A DNA stretch of 13,967 bases from positions 1-13,967 of the forward strand of contig CAJTSP010000066.1 of the NCBI GenBank assembly GCA_910578965.1. The letters run 5' to 3'. Each line of letters opens with the position of its first letter. Positions within the stretch are counted from its first letter, which is position 1. The position numbers were made by a program, and so were the translations under genes. Source of the DNA: an uncultured Oscillospiraceae bacterium. GTDB lineage: Bacteria; Bacillota; Clostridia; Oscillospirales; Ruminococcaceae. Under the pieces are notes generated by a model. It was not told the origin of the DNA. It saw nothing but the letters and a program-made list of their open reading frames with translations, and did no database searches. Shown one piece after another: positions 1-7,330 of the stretch.

Positions 1-52
1 CGACCCCCTCGTAATCCCCGCCCAGCTCGGCGTAGCACTCTCTTAGGTCCAT
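1..52 (-). CDS. N-terminal fragment of a CDS cut by the left edge (possibly Hpt-domain protein)
   Basis: Only the first 17 complete codons are inside the window; they read MDLRECYAELGGDYEGV. The start is well supported: an AGGAGA ribosome binding site (complement of 61-66) lies 8 nt before the ATG, and a candidate promoter lies further upstream on the same strand. The residues resemble, from memory, the N-terminus of small histidine-phosphotransfer (Hpt) domain proteins of gut Firmicutes, which also begin with a short helix ending in GGDYE. The phosphorylatable histidine would be outside the window, so this assignment is an inference. The gene is divergent from the opp operon. The existence of a gene start is fairly secure; the product is not. 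Confidence 0.5.
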   Translation of the reverse strand, partial: MDLRECYAELGGDYEGV

Positions 53-185
53 GGCGTTCCTCTCCTTTTTGGGGCCCCTTGCAGGCGGGCTGCCTGCCGC
101 GGCACAAAAACGTGCGCCCTCTGCCAGGCAGAAAGCGAACCGGTTGCGTCCCCTTTGGGGGCACAAATACCCAATGTTAGATTTT

Positions 186-214
186 ATTATACCGTATTCT
201 ATTTTCATAGGCAA
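186..214 (-). promoter_or_regulatory. Candidate sigma-A promoter for the left-edge minus-strand gene
   Basis: On the minus strand a perfect -10 TATAAT (complement of 186-191) is preceded by TTGCCT (complement of 209-214, 4 of 6 consensus bases) with a 17-bp spacer. It sits in the AT-rich island and would give a 5' leader of about 125-130 nt before the ATG at 52. That leader contains a GCAGGC/GCCTGC hairpin. Confidence 0.5.
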
Positions 215-607
215 GGAAAAATCAAAATTTGACAAAATATACACAAAAATTTTTACGTATACATTTTGTTTTCTCTTTTTGCCGTCGGCCATCCTCGCCC
301 TTCACAGCCTTATCTTATTAAGGTTACAGTAGCCTGCTTGTGCAAGCGTGTATATGGGCTTCGCCCGGTATATGGCCCTGCCAAAGCCTGCCGTATATAC
401 AGTATATTGGCCCGGCCTCAAGATATGTTCCCCGCAGGACGAACTTGACGGCCCAAGCAATCGGGCTGCGGTGCAGCCGGGCAAAAATCTGTGCGTACAT
501 TGAGGACACTTTTCCTTTGCTCCCGTGCTTTACCTCGGTAAAATGCCGAATTTGCATCCCGTATACGCCAAAAAATGCACTTTTGTGTACAGAAACTGCA
601 AAGCAAA
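215..607. other. Gene-free divergent intergenic region with GTATAT motifs
   Basis: I find no convincing gene here: the open frames lack ribosome binding sites and recognisable protein character. The stretch is AT-rich at 215-275 and then carries a GTATATGG[G/C]C motif at 350-359 and 368-377 and a variant GTATATTGGCCC at 402-413, a GTATATAC palindrome at 393-400, a GGCTGC/GCAGCC hairpin at 464-478, and CGTATACG at 553-560. These may be binding sites for a regulator of the divergent genes, but nothing identifies the protein. Confidence 0.35.
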
Positions 608-636
608 TTGACAAGACGCTCCAAATACGTTACTAT
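608..636 (+). promoter_or_regulatory. Candidate promoter upstream of the opp operon
   Basis: A perfect -35 TTGACA (608-613) and a -10 TACTAT (631-636, 4 of 6) are separated by exactly 17 bp. It is the best plus-strand promoter seen before oppB. Transcription would start near 643, giving a leader of about 255 nt that contains a terminator-like hairpin, a small open frame and a GC-rich stem-loop. Confidence 0.55.
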
Positions 637-658
637 ATGATGTATGGTTTTGTGAAAG

Positions 659-694
659 GATGGCGCTGCAGGGCCGGTTTGCGCCGTCTTTTTT
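659..694 (+). terminator. Intrinsic terminator or attenuator in the opp leader
   Basis: An 8-bp stem pairs 659-666 (GATGGCGC) with 681-688 (GCGCCGTC, including one G-U pair), with a 14-nt loop, followed directly by TTTTTT at 689-694 and more T-rich sequence to 702. It lies only about 15-50 nt after the predicted opp start site and 200 nt before oppB. It could be a conditional attenuator of opp, or the end of a very short RNA of about 50-60 nt. Confidence 0.5.
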
Positions 695-730
695 GTTGTT
701 TTGTGCGCATATTGCATACATCTGCACCCT

Positions 731-815
731 TTGCACCATCTCTGGAGGTGCAATGCAGCTCACACAGCCCGCCGGCTGTTCTTTATGCGAATACACCGAA
801 GCGCAAACACCATAA
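731..815 (+). other. Possible 20-codon leader ORF with hairpin-masked ribosome binding site
   Basis: An ATG at 753 opens 20 codons ending in TAA at 813-815, preceded by GGAGG at 744-748 with a short 4-nt spacer. A 7-bp perfect stem (TTGCACC 731-737 with GGTGCAA 747-753) buries half of the GGAGG and the first base of the ATG. It could be a leader peptide under structural control. The short spacer and the lack of a recognisable peptide keep confidence low. Confidence 0.25.
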
Positions 816-824
816 AACGGCGCC

Positions 825-867
825 CTGCCGCCCTGCCGCGTACCCTTGTGCGGCGGCACGGCGGCAG
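825..867 (+). promoter_or_regulatory. GC-rich stem-loop just before the oppB ribosome binding site
   Basis: CTGCCGCC (825-832) pairs perfectly with GGCGGCAG (860-867), and an inner GCCGC/GCGGC pairing extends the stem. The hairpin ends 14 nt before the AAGGAG (882-887) that serves oppB. There is no T-run, so it is not a terminator. It may affect translation initiation or mRNA stability. Confidence 0.35.
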
Positions 868-898
868 GCGATTACCAAAGCAAGGAGTTGGACTACTT

Positions 899-1816
899 AT
901 GGCGAAATACGTCGTCAAGCGCATCGCGATGGGGCTTTTGAGCCTGTTTGTGGTGGCTACCCTCACCTTTTTTATGATGAACCTGGTGCCGGGCGGGCCG
1001 TTCGTGGCCGAAAAGTCCATCAGCGCGGCCGCGCAGGCGGCCCTCAATGCAAAGTTTGGGCTGGATAAGCCGCTGATGGTGCGCTACGCCAATTATATGA
1101 CCAGCGTTTTGCAGGGCGATTTTGGCTGGAGCCTCAAGCAGCGCGGCCGTACGGTGGGGGACATCATCGCCTCCAAGTTCCCGGTGTCGGCGCGGCTTGC
1201 CGGGGTGGCGGTGCTGGCGGCTCTCTGTGTGGGCATCCCTTTGGGCTGTATCGCAGCCTACAACCGCGGCAAATGGGCCGACAGCTTTATTATTGTATTT
1301 GCCACCTGCGGCATTGCCATCCCCAGCTTTATTACAAGCGTCTTGCTGCTCTACTATTTTGGCAGCCATCTTGGGGTTTTGCCCACCATCGGCCTCAACG
1401 ACTGGCAGTCTTACATTATGCCGGCCACCGCGCTGGCGCTCTACCCTGCGGCCTATATTACCCGGCTGATGCGCTCCTCGCTTTTGGACGTGATGGGGCA
1501 GGATTATATGCGCACCGCCCGCGCCAAGGGGGTTTCGAGCTTTAAAACCCTCTTTAAGCACGCGCTGCGCAACGCCATCCTGCCGGTGGTTACGTATGTG
1601 GGCCCGATGCTGGCCGCCCTGATGACCGGCAGCTTTGTGGTGGAAAAGATCTTTACCATCCCGGGGCTCGGAGGCGAGTTTGTTTCCTCCATTACCAACC
1701 GGGATTATACCATGATCATGGGCACTACCATTTTTTTGGCGGCCCTGGTAATTTTGGCCACCGTGGTGGTGGACATCCTGTATAAGTTCATCGACCCGCG
1801 CATCAAGCTGAAGTAA
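899..1816 (+). CDS. oppB: Oligopeptide/dipeptide ABC transporter permease (OppB/DppB)
   Basis: Inner-membrane subunit that, with OppC, forms the peptide channel. The 305-aa protein starts at ATG 899, chosen because AAGGAG lies 11 nt upstream and the protein then opens with the family-typical MAKYVVKRIAMGLLSLF; the frame is open 66 codons further upstream but without family resemblance. Visible features are a first membrane helix at about residues 10-30, an external segment with FGLDKPLMVRYANYM (about 53-67), five further hydrophobic segments (about 99-121, 129-155, 171-190, 228-248 and 275-295) and the cytoplasmic EAA loop (QDYMRTARAKGVSSF, 201-215) that contacts the ATPases. The C-terminus FIDPRIK is typical. 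It is the first gene of the operon, 15 nt before oppC. The transporter family is certain; the peptide specificity (Opp versus Dpp) cannot be read from sequence. Confidence 0.95.
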   Translation: MAKYVVKRIAMGLLSLFVVATLTFFMMNLVPGGPFVAEKSISAAAQAALNAKFGLDKPLMVRYANYMTSVLQGDFGWSLKQRGRTVGDIIASKFPVSARLAGVAVLAALCVGIPLGCIAAYNRGKWADSFIIVFATCGIAIPSFITSVLLLYYFGSHLGVLPTIGLNDWQSYIMPATALALYPAAYITRLMRSSLLDVMGQDYMRTARAKGVSSFKTLFKHALRNAILPVVTYVGPMLAALMTGSFVVEKIFTIPGLGGEFVSSITNRDYTMIMGTTIFLAALVILATVVVDILYKFIDPRIKLK

Positions 1817-1831
1817 AGGAGGAAACGCAAG

Positions 1832-2884
1832 ATGGCAGAAACGATCAAGAAAAACCCCCTGAGCTTCCAGCTGGACCCCAGCGACTTTTTGCCCGCCTCG
1901 GATGAGGAAAAAGAAAGCCTTGTGGTAATGCGGGACAGCGTAGGCTTTTGGAAGGACGGGATGCGCCGGCTGCGCAAAAACAAGATTGCCATGGTAAGCC
2001 TTGCGGTGATCCTGGTTTTTGCGGTATTTGCATACATCGTGCCGGTATTCTATCCCTACAGCTACCGCGAGCAGATCAAATACAGCGAAAACCTCGCCCC
2101 CTTTGAATACTCCGAAAAGGAGCAGGCCCGCATTGACGCAGGCGAGGATGTGTTCCCCCATGTGTGCGGCACCGACCGCTCGGGCCGCGACTATGCCGCC
2201 CGGCTGATGATGGGCACCCGGATCAGCCTCTCGGTGGGCCTCGTTGCCAGCCTGCTGGTGCTGCTCATCGGCGCTACCTACGGCGCGGTAAGCGCCTTTT
2301 TGGGCGGCTGGGTGGACATTATCATGATGCGCATCACCGACATCCTGTACACCCTGCCGGATGTGCTGCTCATTATCCTGCTGGCCACCGCCCTCAAGGA
2401 GCCGCTGGCGAATCTGGCCGAGCAGCCGGGCTTCCAATGGATGAAGACCCTGGGGCCAAACCTCATCAGCATCTTTATTGTGTTTGCGTTGCTGTACTGG
2501 GTCAGCATGGCCCGCATCGTGCGCAGCCAGGTGCTGACCCTCAAGGAGAGCGAGTATGTCACTGCCGCCCGGGCGCTGGGCGCCTCCAACGGGCGGATCA
2601 TCAAAAAGCACCTGATCACCAACTGCCTGGGCACCCTGATCGTGACCACCACTTTGCAGATCCCCTCCTCGATCTTTACCGAGAGCTACATGAGCTTTTT
2701 GGGCCTGGGCGTTGCGGCGCCGGTGCCCAGCCTGGGTAGCCTTGCCACCGACGCGGTAAAGGGCATGAACACCTACCCGCACCTTCTGATCCTGCCCGCC
2801 GTCATCATCAGCGTCATTATTTTGGCCTTTAACCTTTTTGGCGACGGCCTGCGCGACGCCTTTGACCCCAAGCTCAAGAGCTGA
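1832..2884 (+). CDS. oppC: Oligopeptide/dipeptide ABC transporter permease (OppC/DppC)
   Basis: Second membrane subunit of the peptide importer, 350 aa. An AAAGGAGG ribosome binding site overlaps the end of oppB and precedes the ATG. The N-terminal cytoplasmic stretch (about 1-50) is the OppC_N-type extension, followed by the first membrane helix (about 52-72), the hallmark CGTDRSGRD (112-120), helices at about 130-155, 160-188 and 210-228, the EAA loop EYVTAARALGAS (241-252), and the conserved ESYMSFLGLGV (284-294). The last helix (about 315-335) leads into the typical NLFGDGLRDAFDPK. It is longer than many OppC proteins mainly through the segment at about 78-110. It pairs with OppB in the membrane and is co-transcribed with its neighbours (21-nt gap to oppD). 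Confidence 0.95.
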   Translation: MAETIKKNPLSFQLDPSDFLPASDEEKESLVVMRDSVGFWKDGMRRLRKNKIAMVSLAVILVFAVFAYIVPVFYPYSYREQIKYSENLAPFEYSEKEQARIDAGEDVFPHVCGTDRSGRDYAARLMMGTRISLSVGLVASLLVLLIGATYGAVSAFLGGWVDIIMMRITDILYTLPDVLLIILLATALKEPLANLAEQPGFQWMKTLGPNLISIFIVFALLYWVSMARIVRSQVLTLKESEYVTAARALGASNGRIIKKHLITNCLGTLIVTTTLQIPSSIFTESYMSFLGLGVAAPVPSLGSLATDAVKGMNTYPHLLILPAVIISVIILAFNLFGDGLRDAFDPKLKS

Positions 2885-2905
2885 AAAGGGAGGAGCATAA
2901 GAACA

Positions 2906-3910
2906 ATGAGCGAACTGTTACTGGACATCCAGCACGAGCGCCTCTCCTTTTTTACCCCGGCGGGCGAGGTAAAGGCGCTGAACGACGTGAGCTTTGCCAT
3001 GCAGCAGGGGGACGTTCTGGGCATTGTGGGCGAATCGGGCAGCGGCAAATCGGTAACCGCCTACAGCCTGATGGGCCTCACCGCCTACCCCGGCAGGCTG
3101 ATTGGCGGCACCTTGCATTTCAACGGCCACGAGGTCGAGAAGATGAACGAGAAGGAGTTCCGCAAAATGCGGGGCAATGAGGTCTCGATCATCTTCCAGG
3201 ACCCCATGACCAGCCTGAACCCGGTATACACCATCGGCAACCAGATCGCCGAGGTGGTGCTGTTGCACACCAACAAAAGCCGTGCCGAGGCCTATGCCCG
3301 CGCCAGGGAGCTGCTGGAGCTGGTGGGCATCAACGAGCCGGACAAGCGGCTTAGGCAGTACCCGCACGAGCTTTCGGGCGGGATGCGTCAGCGGGTGATG
3401 ATCGCCATTGCGCTGGCCTGCGAGCCCAAGCTGCTGATTGCAGACGAGCCCACCACCGCGCTGGACGTGACCATCCAGGCCCAGATCCTGGAGCTGATGA
3501 TGGAGCTGCGCAAAAAGCTGGGCATGAGCATCATTATGATCACCCACGACCTTGGGGTGGTGGCCAGCATGTGCGAAAAGATCGCCGTGATGTACGCGGG
3601 AAGGATCGTGGAATACGGCACCACCGACGAGATCTTTTACCAGCCCCGCCACGAGTACACCCGGGGGCTTATCAACAGCATCCCCAAGCTGAACGCCGAG
3701 GAGAAGGAGCGGCTGGTGCCGATCGAGGGCACCCCGGTGGATATGCTGAACCCGCCGGCCGGCTGCCCCTTTGCCCCCCGCTGCCCCAAGTGCATGAAGA
3801 TTTGCCTGCGCGAGATGCCTCCCAAAACCGAACTGAGCGAGACCCACTACACCCACTGCTGGCTGGAGCAAAAGCAGCAGTTTGAGGCGAAAGGAGGCAA
3901 CGGGGAATGA
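2906..3910 (+). CDS. oppD: Peptide ABC transporter ATP-binding protein (OppD/DppD)
   Basis: Cytoplasmic ATPase that powers the importer together with OppF. The 334-aa protein has all nucleotide-binding motifs: Walker A GESGSGKS (42-49), Q-loop Gln98 in FQDPMTSLNP, signature LSGGMRQR (156-163), Walker B LLIADEP (176-182) and the switch His214 in THDLG. The C-terminal oligopeptide-transporter extension contains clustered cysteines (287, 293, 296, 300 and a late one near 318). Comparable cysteines in DppD-type proteins have been reported to bind an iron-sulfur cluster, but whether this one does is unknown. A GGGAGGAG site lies about 11 nt before the ATG. The last bases overlap the oppF start (ATGA), which indicates translational coupling and balanced dosage of the two ATPases. 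Confidence 0.95.
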   Translation: MSELLLDIQHERLSFFTPAGEVKALNDVSFAMQQGDVLGIVGESGSGKSVTAYSLMGLTAYPGRLIGGTLHFNGHEVEKMNEKEFRKMRGNEVSIIFQDPMTSLNPVYTIGNQIAEVVLLHTNKSRAEAYARARELLELVGINEPDKRLRQYPHELSGGMRQRVMIAIALACEPKLLIADEPTTALDVTIQAQILELMMELRKKLGMSIIMITHDLGVVASMCEKIAVMYAGRIVEYGTTDEIFYQPRHEYTRGLINSIPKLNAEEKERLVPIEGTPVDMLNPPAGCPFAPRCPKCMKICLREMPPKTELSETHYTHCWLEQKQQFEAKGGNGE

Positions 3911-4923
3911 GCGAGCAGAACAACACTCTTGTGGAGGTACAGCATCTGCAGCAGTACTTCCCCGCCGGCGGCTACGGCAAAAAAAAGCGGTATGTGCAGG
4001 CGGTGGACGACGTAAGCTTTGCCATCCGCCGCGGCGAGACCCTGGGCCTTGTGGGCGAATCCGGCTGCGGCAAAACCACCACCGGGCGCAGCCTTTTGCG
4101 GCTGTATGAGCCCACCGACGGCCGCATTATCTACGACGGCGAGGTCATTTTTGATTCGGGCAGGCTGCCGGATTCCAAGGGTCGGGTGGCGGTGGATATG
4201 CTGCCCTATCGCCGCAAGATGCAGATCGTGTTCCAGGACCCCTACGCAAGCCTTGACCCTCGCATGACGGTGGGGGATATTGTGGGCGAGGCCATCGACA
4301 TCCACAAGCTGGCCGCCAATGAGGCCGAGCGGCGGGAGCGAATCATCCATCTGCTTGAGCTGGTGGGCCTCAACTCAGAGCACGCCAACCGCTACGCCCA
4401 CGAGTTTTCGGGAGGGCAGCGCCAGCGGGTGGGCATTGCCCGGGCGCTGGCGGTGCGGCCGGAGTTTATCGTGTGCGACGAGCCGGTCTCGGCGCTGGAC
4501 GTCTCGATCCAGGCCCAGGTGGTCAACATGTTTGAGGACTTACAGCAAAACCTCGGGCTCACCTACCTGTTTATCGCGCACGACCTGAGCGTGGTCAAGC
4601 ACATCTCCACCCGCATCGGGGTGATGTACCTGGGCAAGCTGGTGGAGCTGGCCGACAGCTTTGAGCTGATCAGCCACAGCGTGCACCCCTACACCCGCAG
4701 CCTGATCAGCGCCATCCCGGTGGCCGACCCCAAGACGGCCCGGGCCTCCCAGCGGATCGTTTTGCAGGGGGATGTGCCCAGCCCGCTGGATCCGCCCAGC
4801 GGCTGCCGGTTCCGTACCCGCTGCCCCTACGCCACCGAACAGTGCGCGGCCGAGTGCCCTGAGTTCCGCGAGGTAAGCCCCGGCCACTGGGCCGCCTGCC
4901 ACAACCTGGAAATGGTGCGGTAA
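3907..4923 (+). CDS. oppF: Peptide ABC transporter ATP-binding protein (OppF/DppF)
   Basis: Second ATPase of the importer, 338 aa, forming the heterodimeric motor with OppD. Motifs are intact: Walker A GESGCGKT (50-57), Q-loop Gln110 in FQDPYASLDP, signature FSGGQRQR (167-174), Walker B FIVCDEP (187-193) and switch His225 in AHDLS. The GYGKKKRYVQAVDDVSF opening (22-38) is typical of OppF rather than OppD. The C-terminal domain again holds cysteines (300, 306, 313, 317, 331). The ATG overlaps the oppD stop by four bases and is served by AAAGGAGG inside oppD. A GC-rich hairpin (4926-4946) follows the TAA immediately; it lacks a T-run, so read-through into oppA remains possible. Confidence 0.95.
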   Translation: MSEQNNTLVEVQHLQQYFPAGGYGKKKRYVQAVDDVSFAIRRGETLGLVGESGCGKTTTGRSLLRLYEPTDGRIIYDGEVIFDSGRLPDSKGRVAVDMLPYRRKMQIVFQDPYASLDPRMTVGDIVGEAIDIHKLAANEAERRERIIHLLELVGLNSEHANRYAHEFSGGQRQRVGIARALAVRPEFIVCDEPVSALDVSIQAQVVNMFEDLQQNLGLTYLFIAHDLSVVKHISTRIGVMYLGKLVELADSFELISHSVHPYTRSLISAIPVADPKTARASQRIVLQGDVPSPLDPPSGCRFRTRCPYATEQCAAECPEFREVSPGHWAACHNLEMVR

Positions 4924-4925
4924 GC

Positions 4926-4946
4926 GCCGCGGCGGTTTGCCGCGGC
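4926..4946 (+). other. Perfect GC hairpin directly after oppF
   Basis: GCCGCGGC (4926-4933) pairs with an identical self-complementary GCCGCGGC (4939-4946) around a GGTTT loop, beginning 3 nt after the oppF stop codon. Without a T-run it is not a canonical intrinsic terminator; it could protect the 3' end of the upstream mRNA or slow polymerase. The sequence to about 5010 stays extremely GC-rich. Confidence 0.4.
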
Positions 4947-5135
4947 CCCGGCCGGGCTGCCCGGCGGCGGGTTTGGCTCCCGCGCGCCGGCCCCCTTTGC
5001 GGCCGGCCGGTATAATTGTCCATACAGTGGCTGCGCCCTGCGGGCCAAAAGGCCCTTGCGCCGGCCCAAAACTGCTCAAAACGGGCGGTTTTGGCCCCAA
5101 AGTATTGCAATTTTTTTACAAAAAGGCGCTTTTGC

Positions 5136-5164
5136 TTGTGCTTTGCGCGGCAGGCCGCTATAAT
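5136..5164 (+). promoter_or_regulatory. Candidate internal promoter for oppA
   Basis: A perfect -10 TATAAT (5159-5164) is spaced 17 bp from TTGTGC (5136-5141, matching TTG of the consensus). A start near 5171 would give oppA its own transcript, as expected for a binding protein needed in excess over the membrane complex. Another TATAAT at 5011-5016 has no acceptable -35. Confidence 0.4.
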
Positions 5165-5231
5165 GGATAGCGTTCATCCATACGGTACAACCTGTGCGCT
5201 GTGGATGGGCAGTTTCACCCAAGATTTTTTG

Positions 5232-5278
5232 TGAAGAAACGGGCATGCCCGTTTCTTCATCCCATTGCCGGGCAATGG
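5232..5278 (+). promoter_or_regulatory. 28-bp perfect palindrome followed by a second inverted repeat upstream of oppA
   Basis: Positions 5232-5259 form a perfect 28-bp palindrome with half-site TGAAGAAACGGGCA. Two bases later CCATTGCC (5262-5269) and GGCAATGG (5271-5278) form a second 8-bp inverted repeat. Both end about 45 nt before the oppA ribosome binding site. No T-run follows on either strand, so these are not terminators. They could be a regulator operator, or 5' stem-loops that stabilise or process the oppA mRNA. Confidence 0.6.
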
Positions 5279-5339
5279 CCCGCGGTGGGGTGGAGGTTCT
5301 TCTCAGAAAAGAAAAAAACTCATGGAGGGAAAACGAACG

Positions 5340-7031
5340 ATGAAGAAACTTCTTGCAATCGTGCTGGCACTCTGCCTGGCTCTGTCCCTGGCAGCCTGCG
5401 GCGGCGGTTCCGGCAGCAGCGCTCCGGCCGCTTCGACCCCGGCGGACGCCGGCAGCACCCCGGCCGTCGAGCCTGCCGCCTGGGACGGCGACGTCCCCGT
5501 ACAGATCGGCCCCGACCCCGAGACCATCGACCCGGCCTTGAACAGCGCGGTGGATGGCGCCAACATGATCATCACCGCCTTTGAGTGCCTGCTTTTGGTG
5601 GATGAGGACTACTCCATCATCCCCGGCCAGGCCGAGAGCTACGAGATCAGCGACGACCAGTTGACCTACACCTTCCACCTGCGCGACGGCCTCAAGTGGA
5701 GCGACGGCAGCGACCTGACCGCCAATGACTTTGTCTACGCCTGGAAGCGCGTGGCCGATCCCGAGGTGGCCGCCCCCTACGCCGACACCGTGCTGTGGAT
5801 GGTGAAGGGCTTTGACGAGGCGATGGCCGGCGACAAGGACGCCTTGGCCGTTTCCGCCCCGGACGACAAGACCTTTGTGGTTGAACTGAGCACCCCCTGC
5901 CCCTACTTTTTGAGCCTGGCGGCCTTTGCCACCCTGTCCCCTGTCTGCGAGGCGGTCGTCTCCCAGAATCCGGACACCTGGGCGGTGAACCCCGAGACCT
6001 ATGTCTCGAACGGCCCCTTCCATGTGACCGAGTGGGTACCCGGCGAGCGGATCGTCATGAGCCGCAACGAGAACTACAACGGCGGCTGGGACAAGAGCAA
6101 GATCGTGGCCGATACCCTGACCTTCCTGCTCATCGAGGATTCCTCGGCTGCTTACACTGCCTACAACAGCGGCACTTCCCTGTTTATCAAGGATGTGCCC
6201 ACCGATGAGATCCCCAGCCTGACCCCGGCTGACCAGGGCGGCGACTTCTATGTGGATGCCATGGCCGGCACCTACTACATCTCGTTGAACACCCAGAAGG
6301 AGCCGTTCACCGACCCCAATGTGCGCAAGGCGCTGAGCCTGGCGATTGACCGCGAGTATGTTGCTTCTGTTCTGATGCAGGGCACCTACGCCCCGGCCTA
6401 CAACTTTGTTGGCCCCGGCATCACCGATGACGACGGCACCACTCCCTTTATGGACAAGGCCAACGGCGGCAAGCCCTATATCAGCGAAGACTACGAAGCC
6501 AACCTGGCCGAGGCCAAGCAACTGCTGGCCGACGCCGGCTACCCGGACGGCGAGGGCTTCCCCACCATCACCTACTCCACCAACGACGCCGGCTACCACA
6601 AGGTGCTGGCCGAGTACCTGCAGCAGGTTTGGCAGGACGAGCTGGGCATCACCCTGAACATCGACGTGGTCGAGTGGTCTTCCTTCACCCCGCAGCGCCG
6701 CGCTGGCAATTATGAGATTGCCCGTAACGGCTGGGTCTGCGATTACAACGACCCCACCAACCTGCTGGAGCTGCTGGAGACCGGCAACGGCAACAACGAC
6801 GGCAAGTATTCCAGCGCCGTGTTTGACGGTGCGCTGGCCGACGCCCGTGCCACCACCGACCCGGCCGAGCGGTTCGCCGCCCTGCATAAGGCCGAGGATG
6901 CTGCGATGAACGACGCTGCAATGATCCCGGTGGCCTACTACGCCGACTTCTGGCTGCAGAGCCCGTCGCTGCAGGGCGTCTGGCATTCCGCTTACGGCTA
7001 CTGGTACCTCCAGTACGCCCATGTGGCCTGA
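5340..7031 (+). CDS. oppA: Peptide ABC transporter substrate-binding lipoprotein (OppA/DppA, SBP family 5)
   Basis: Extracellular lipid-anchored receptor that delivers peptides to OppBCDF; 563 aa. The start at ATG 5340 follows GGAGGG by 10 nt and gives a textbook lipoprotein signal peptide: MKK, hydrophobic residues 4-17, lipobox LAAC with Cys20 as the lipidated residue. A Gly/Ser/Ala/Pro linker (21-47) precedes the folded domain. Family signatures include IDPALNSAVDGANMI (about 63-77), TYTFHLRDGLKWSDG (about 109-123), FVYAWKRVADP (about 131-141) and VRKALSLAIDREYV (about 328-341). The in-frame extension to 5265 is not a signal peptide and is rejected. It follows the permease/ATPase genes after a 416-nt gap with its own candidate promoter and ends in a strong terminator. 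Peptide specificity cannot be inferred. Confidence 0.95.
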   Translation: MKKLLAIVLALCLALSLAACGGGSGSSAPAASTPADAGSTPAVEPAAWDGDVPVQIGPDPETIDPALNSAVDGANMIITAFECLLLVDEDYSIIPGQAESYEISDDQLTYTFHLRDGLKWSDGSDLTANDFVYAWKRVADPEVAAPYADTVLWMVKGFDEAMAGDKDALAVSAPDDKTFVVELSTPCPYFLSLAAFATLSPVCEAVVSQNPDTWAVNPETYVSNGPFHVTEWVPGERIVMSRNENYNGGWDKSKIVADTLTFLLIEDSSAAYTAYNSGTSLFIKDVPTDEIPSLTPADQGGDFYVDAMAGTYYISLNTQKEPFTDPNVRKALSLAIDREYVASVLMQGTYAPAYNFVGPGITDDDGTTPFMDKANGGKPYISEDYEANLAEAKQLLADAGYPDGEGFPTITYSTNDAGYHKVLAEYLQQVWQDELGITLNIDVVEWSSFTPQRRAGNYEIARNGWVCDYNDPTNLLELLETGNGNNDGKYSSAVFDGALADARATTDPAERFAALHKAEDAAMNDAAMIPVAYYADFWLQSPSLQGVWHSAYGYWYLQYAHVA

Positions 7032-7066
7032 GCCATCCCTTCTGCGTAACGGCATAAGCTAAAAGA

Positions 7067-7101
7067 CCCGCGCTGGACACAACGCCCAGCGCGGGTTTTT
7101 T
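7067..7101 (+). terminator. Strong intrinsic terminator after oppA
   Basis: CCCGCGCTGG (7067-7076) pairs perfectly with CCAGCGCGGG (7086-7095) around a 9-nt loop and runs into TTTTTT (7096-7101). It begins 35 nt after the oppA stop and marks the end of the opp transcription unit. Confidence 0.9.
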
Positions 7102-7136
7102 CTTGAAAGACACGAAAGATGCGAAAGACGCGGGTT

Positions 7137-7162
7137 TTTCTTTTTCTTGAAAGAAAAAGAAA
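7137..7162. repeat. 26-bp AT-rich inverted repeat
   Basis: TTTCTTTTTCTT and AAGAAAAAGAAA are perfect complements around a central GA. The preceding GCGGG-plus-T-run and TTGAAAGA resemble the tail of the oppA terminator at 7091-7110, suggesting a local partial duplication. On either strand a transcript would form a weak A/U hairpin. Function unknown. Confidence 0.45.
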
Positions 7163-7330
7163 CAAAAAGAACCGGACAAAATTTGATCAGGCGGGTGTTT
7201 TTATCCTGCCCGCGTCCGGCCGCGTATGGGGATAGTTAAACCAGGATATAAAAGCGTGCGATCGGCAATTCGCTGACCAAAAAGCCCGCGTTCTGCGGGA
7301 CGGTGGCGACAAGGGAGGACGCTTCTTTGC

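Noticed and set aside
340..1068. Plus-strand open frame crossing the opp leader into oppB
   Set aside because: It overlaps oppB in another frame, crosses the promoter and terminator candidates, and has no ribosome binding site or recognisable domain.
893..2782. Long open frame (about 629 codons) on the minus strand opposite oppB and oppC
   Set aside because: It mirrors two well-identified permease genes in GC-rich sequence; its translation is His/Gly/Gln-rich low-quality sequence with no ribosome binding site or family motif.
5011..5016. TATAAT as an oppA promoter
   Set aside because: The upstream 16-19 bp positions are pure GC-rich sequence without a -35-like hexamer; the TATAAT at 5159 is a better candidate.
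5076..7055. Long open frame (about 659 codons) on the minus strand opposite oppA
   Set aside because: Shadow of the oppA coding sequence; the Val/Gly/His-rich translation and lack of a ribosome binding site do not support a gene.
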